From: Bacteroidaceae bacterium
GTDB taxonomy: Bacteria > Bacteroidota > Bacteroidia > Bacteroidales > Bacteroidaceae
Direction of reading: 5' to 3'
NCBI GenBank assembly: GCA_017631315.1
Contig: JAGBTN010000019.1
Span: 1-45,363 of the forward strand
DNA length: 45,363 nt
Shown in pieces: positions 43,415-45,363 of the stretch (its first letter is position 1; each line of letters starts with the position of its first letter). The notes under the pieces were generated by a model. It was not told the DNA's origin and searched no databases. It saw nothing but the letters and a program-made list of their open reading frames with translations. Made by a program: the position numbers and the translations under genes.

Positions 43415-43487
43415 CGCGGGGTGGAGCAGTTGGTAGCTCGCCAGGCTCATAACCTGGAGGTCGTCCGTTCGAGTCGGGCCCCCGCAA
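43415..43487 (+). tRNA. Initiator tRNA-Met (anticodon CAT)
   Basis: 73 bases fold as a full cloverleaf: acceptor CGCGGGG / CCCCGCA, D stem GAGC / GCTC, anticodon stem CCAGG / CCTGG with loop CTCATAA, T stem GTCCG / CGGGC with loop TTCGAGT. Two initiator hallmarks are present: the unpaired C1-A72 at the acceptor end and A11-U24 in the D stem. The anticodon stem has A29-U41 in place of the G29-C41 of the usual three G-C pairs. CCA is not encoded (ACGA follows). A strong promoter precedes it and a hairpin terminator follows. Confidence 0.95.
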
Positions 43488-43499
43488 CGAAGGGTGGTA

Positions 43500-43558
43500 G
43501 CAATCCGGTAGCATTTCTAAAGCTTTTTTCTTTAGTCCCTGCTCCGGGTTGCTTTTTT
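43500..43558 (+). terminator. Rho-independent terminator of the initiator tRNA gene
   Basis: Stem GCAATCCGG(T)AGCA / TGCTCCGGGTTGC with one bulged T and one G-T pair, followed by six T. It starts 12 bp after the tRNA. Confidence 0.85.
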
Positions 43559-43595
43559 ATTTCTACACCCGCCGACATTCCGACACAAAAATAAT

Positions 43596-43683
43596 GGTTA
43601 ACCATTCTGGCAAGATAGGTTAACCATTTTGTGTGTAAAGGCTAACCATTATCGACAGAATGGTTAACCTATTTTTTGCATAT
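43596..43683. repeat. Tandem array, four 22-bp units based on GGTTAACC (array C)
   Basis: Units begin at 43596, 43618, 43640 and 43662, exactly 22 bp apart. Starts are GGTTAACC, GGTTAACC, GGCTAACC, GGTTAACC, followed by ATT (three times) or TAT, then variable sequence. The array ends exactly at the base before the stop codon of the GH3 gene (43684) on the opposite strand. Confidence 0.92.
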
Positions 43684-45363
43684 CTACTGGTCTCTTTTGA
43701 TGCGAAGTTTATGCTTGCCCACCTGGACGATGTATTGCCCTGGCAAGATGCGCATGGCGTTCGAGGCGGGGTCCCACCATTCGAATGCCGAATCGGGCAA
43801 GGGGATGCTCACCTCTCTGCTGTCGCCGGCTGCCACCTCCACGCGCTGGAAAGCGCGCAAGGTGCGGACTGGTCCGTCCGTATCACCTACCTTATTTATA
43901 TATACCAACACCGTTTCTTCGCCGTCGCGCTTGCTCTTGTTGGCAACAGAAAGTGTCAGTTTGCCGTCGGCAAAGCGAGGTTTGCCATAGACAAAACGGC
44001 TGTAACTGAGTCCATGACCAAAGGGATAGAGCGGTTCGCCACGGAAGAAGCGGTAGGTATGTCCTTCCATGTTGTAATCCTCGAAGTCGGGCAACTGATC
44101 CACGCTACGGTAGAATGTCACAGGCAGGCGACCGCTCGGGTTGACCTTTCCGAAGAGCACTTCCGCCAAAGCCTGACCGCCGGCCTGACCGCCATACCAT
44201 GCCTGCAGAATGGCATCGGTTGTCTGCTGTTCGGGCACAAGGCCAATGGCGCTGCCGGAACAGAGAACCAGGACAACACGCTTGCCAGCCTTGTGCAAAG
44301 CAGCAAGGACATCGCGCTGGCTCTGCGGCAACTCTATCATCGTACGGTCGCCACCCTTGAATCCGGGCTCGTCAACCTTCATCTCCTCGCCCTCGAGTCT
44401 TGGCGAGATACCACCGCAAAAGACAATCGTCTCGGCATTGGATGCAGCCGCCACCTGCTTCTCCACATCGCGCTCCCAAGGCACCAGCGTAGCCGAAGGG
44501 CAGAGATTCAGAATACCCTCTGCCAGCGTAACCGTATGAAGAGGAAAACCATTGTAGTTGCCCCACATCATCGTGCTGTCTGCCGCATTAGGCCCCATAA
44601 CGAAAAGACCACTGCCGTCCTTCTCCGAAAGAGGCAACAATTCCTTCTCGTTCTTCAGCAACACAATGCTCTTTCGGGCAGCCTCGAGTGCCAACTGGCT
44701 ATGCTCCTTACAACAAAGACGCTCGTCGGGAATCCTGTTCCATGGGTTGAGATGGGGAGCATCGAAGTCGCCCAGACGGAAACGAGCCTCAAGCAAACGG
44801 CAAAGACTCCTGTCGATAGTCTTCTCCTCGATGAGCCCCTTTTGCACACCATCCACAAGACTTCCGTAACTGCCGCCGCACTCCACATCCGTACCGGCAA
44901 TGACAGCCTCGCTCACAGCCTCAGTCTTACCCTTGCTGTAATGGTGGCCATAGTCCTTCCAGAAGTCGTCGATGGCACCACAATCACTTGTCACCAAACC
45001 CTCGAAACCCCATTCGTCTCGCAATATCTGCTGCAACAAACGGTCGCTGCCACAACAAGGCTTGCCCTCGAAACGGTTGTAAGCACACATCACCTCTGCC
45101 ACCTTCGCCTCCTTCACCAGGGCACGGAAAGCATACAGATACGTCTCGTGGAGGTCGCGCAACTTGATGTTCTCCGCATTATAACGGTGGCGGCTCCATT
45201 CCGGACCGCTATGAACAGCATAATGCTTAGCACAAGCCAACAACTTCTGATAGCGAGCATCCTGCGGACCCTGCAGGCCACGCACCACACTCTTGCCCAT
45301 CACGGCCGTCAGATAAGGGTCTTCACCATAAGTCTCCTGCCCACGTCCCCAACGAGGGTCGCG
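43684..45363 (-). CDS. Glycoside hydrolase family 3 beta-glucosidase-like enzyme, 5' end missing
   Basis: 560 codons are visible; the frame stays open to the right edge, where RDPRWGRGQETYGEDPYLTAVMG continues upstream of the first ATG, so the N-terminus lies outside. The GH3 N-terminal barrel shows KHYAVHSGPEWSRHRY, MCAYNRFEGKPCCGSD and GFEGLVTSDCGAIDDFW, whose Asp in SDCGAI is the catalytic nucleophile. The C-terminal sandwich domain (SIVLLKNEKELLPL, VLVLCSGSAIGLV) and a FN3-like end domain (EPLYPFGHGLSYSRF ... VNKVGD-type text, VEVAAGDSREVSIPL) follow. Likely cleaves beta-glucosides or beta-xylosides. Monocistronic at its 3' end, directly followed by array C. Confidence 0.95.
   Translation of the reverse strand, partial: RDPRWGRGQETYGEDPYLTAVMGKSVVRGLQGPQDARYQKLLACAKHYAVHSGPEWSRHRYNAENIKLRDLHETYLYAFRALVKEAKVAEVMCAYNRFEGKPCCGSDRLLQQILRDEWGFEGLVTSDCGAIDDFWKDYGHHYSKGKTEAVSEAVIAGTDVECGGSYGSLVDGVQKGLIEEKTIDRSLCRLLEARFRLGDFDAPHLNPWNRIPDERLCCKEHSQLALEAARKSIVLLKNEKELLPLSEKDGSGLFVMGPNAADSTMMWGNYNGFPLHTVTLAEGILNLCPSATLVPWERDVEKQVAAASNAETIVFCGGISPRLEGEEMKVDEPGFKGGDRTMIELPQSQRDVLAALHKAGKRVVLVLCSGSAIGLVPEQQTTDAILQAWYGGQAGGQALAEVLFGKVNPSGRLPVTFYRSVDQLPDFEDYNMEGHTYRFFRGEPLYPFGHGLSYSRFVYGKPRFADGKLTLSVANKSKRDGEETVLVYINKVGDTDGPVRTLRAFQRVEVAAGDSREVSIPLPDSAFEWWDPASNAMRILPGQYIVQVGKHKLRIKRDQ

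Noticed and set aside
43596-43683. 22-bp arrays as CRISPR arrays
   Set aside because: No alternation of constant repeat and unique spacer: the whole 22-bp unit drifts, period is too short, and no cas gene is present.

Overview
The window reads as a piece of a Bacteroidales chromosome, most likely Prevotella or a close relative. Evidence: promoters of the TTTG / TAnnTTTG type with AT-rich leaders instead of Shine-Dalgarno sites, SusC/SusD and FAS1 lipoproteins, a lipidated TamA (TamL) next to TamB, a FecR-like anti-sigma ending in a DUF4974-type domain, a DUF5715 protein, and an M6 protease with a type-IX-secretion-like tail. There is no phage, transposase, integrase or CRISPR array. One tRNA gene (initiator Met) is present.

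Layout. 1-8937: a minus-strand operon of FAS1 lipoprotein, SusC, SusD and a second FAS1 lipoprotein (cut by the window edge), a surface uptake or adhesion locus without a visible glycosidase. 9413-11668: secreted M6 metalloprotease. 11797-12564: ThiD/PdxK-like kinase. 12744-16700: divergent Wzc-type tyrosine autokinase and a sugar-transferase-like membrane protein with an altered active-site motif. 16722-19619: unknown protein, small coiled-coil protein, ZapA and RNase Y. 19729-24073: ECF sigma factor, short anti-sigma factor and an STN-domain outer-membrane receptor. 24438-26327: periplasmic thioredoxin-like protein. 26462-28752: carboxyspermidine dehydrogenase-type enzyme followed by recA. 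28852-30367: Spy-like Gly-rich protein and DUF5715 protein. 30445-33799: phoH, purC, ubiE/menG, aroE. 33805-41016: tamB and tamL. 41108-43234: tetR, fabG, pseudouridine synthase. 43415-43487: initiator tRNA. 43684-45363: GH3 beta-glucosidase, cut at its 5' end.

Two items stand out. (1) The ECF sigma operon and the separate thioredoxin-like gene share a near-identical promoter, GGTTAGT-N13-GAAGGGTATTATA, which suggests a small autoregulated envelope regulon. The sigma and receptor genes, and the anti-sigma gene between them, also carry in-frame tandem heptanucleotide repeats, and two of them carry G/C-rich palindrome-like inserts. (2) Three intergenic regions just downstream of minus-strand genes (12606-12715, 36316-36447, 43596-43683) hold degenerate tandem arrays with an exact 22-bp period, built on GGTTAACC or an array-specific variant. 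A fourth 22-bp array of different sequence (24264-24329) lies upstream of the ECF operon. I do not recognise a described function for these arrays.

Limits: all calls rest on reading sequence and remembered family motifs. Domain edges are approximate, and promoters, operators and terminators are predictions.
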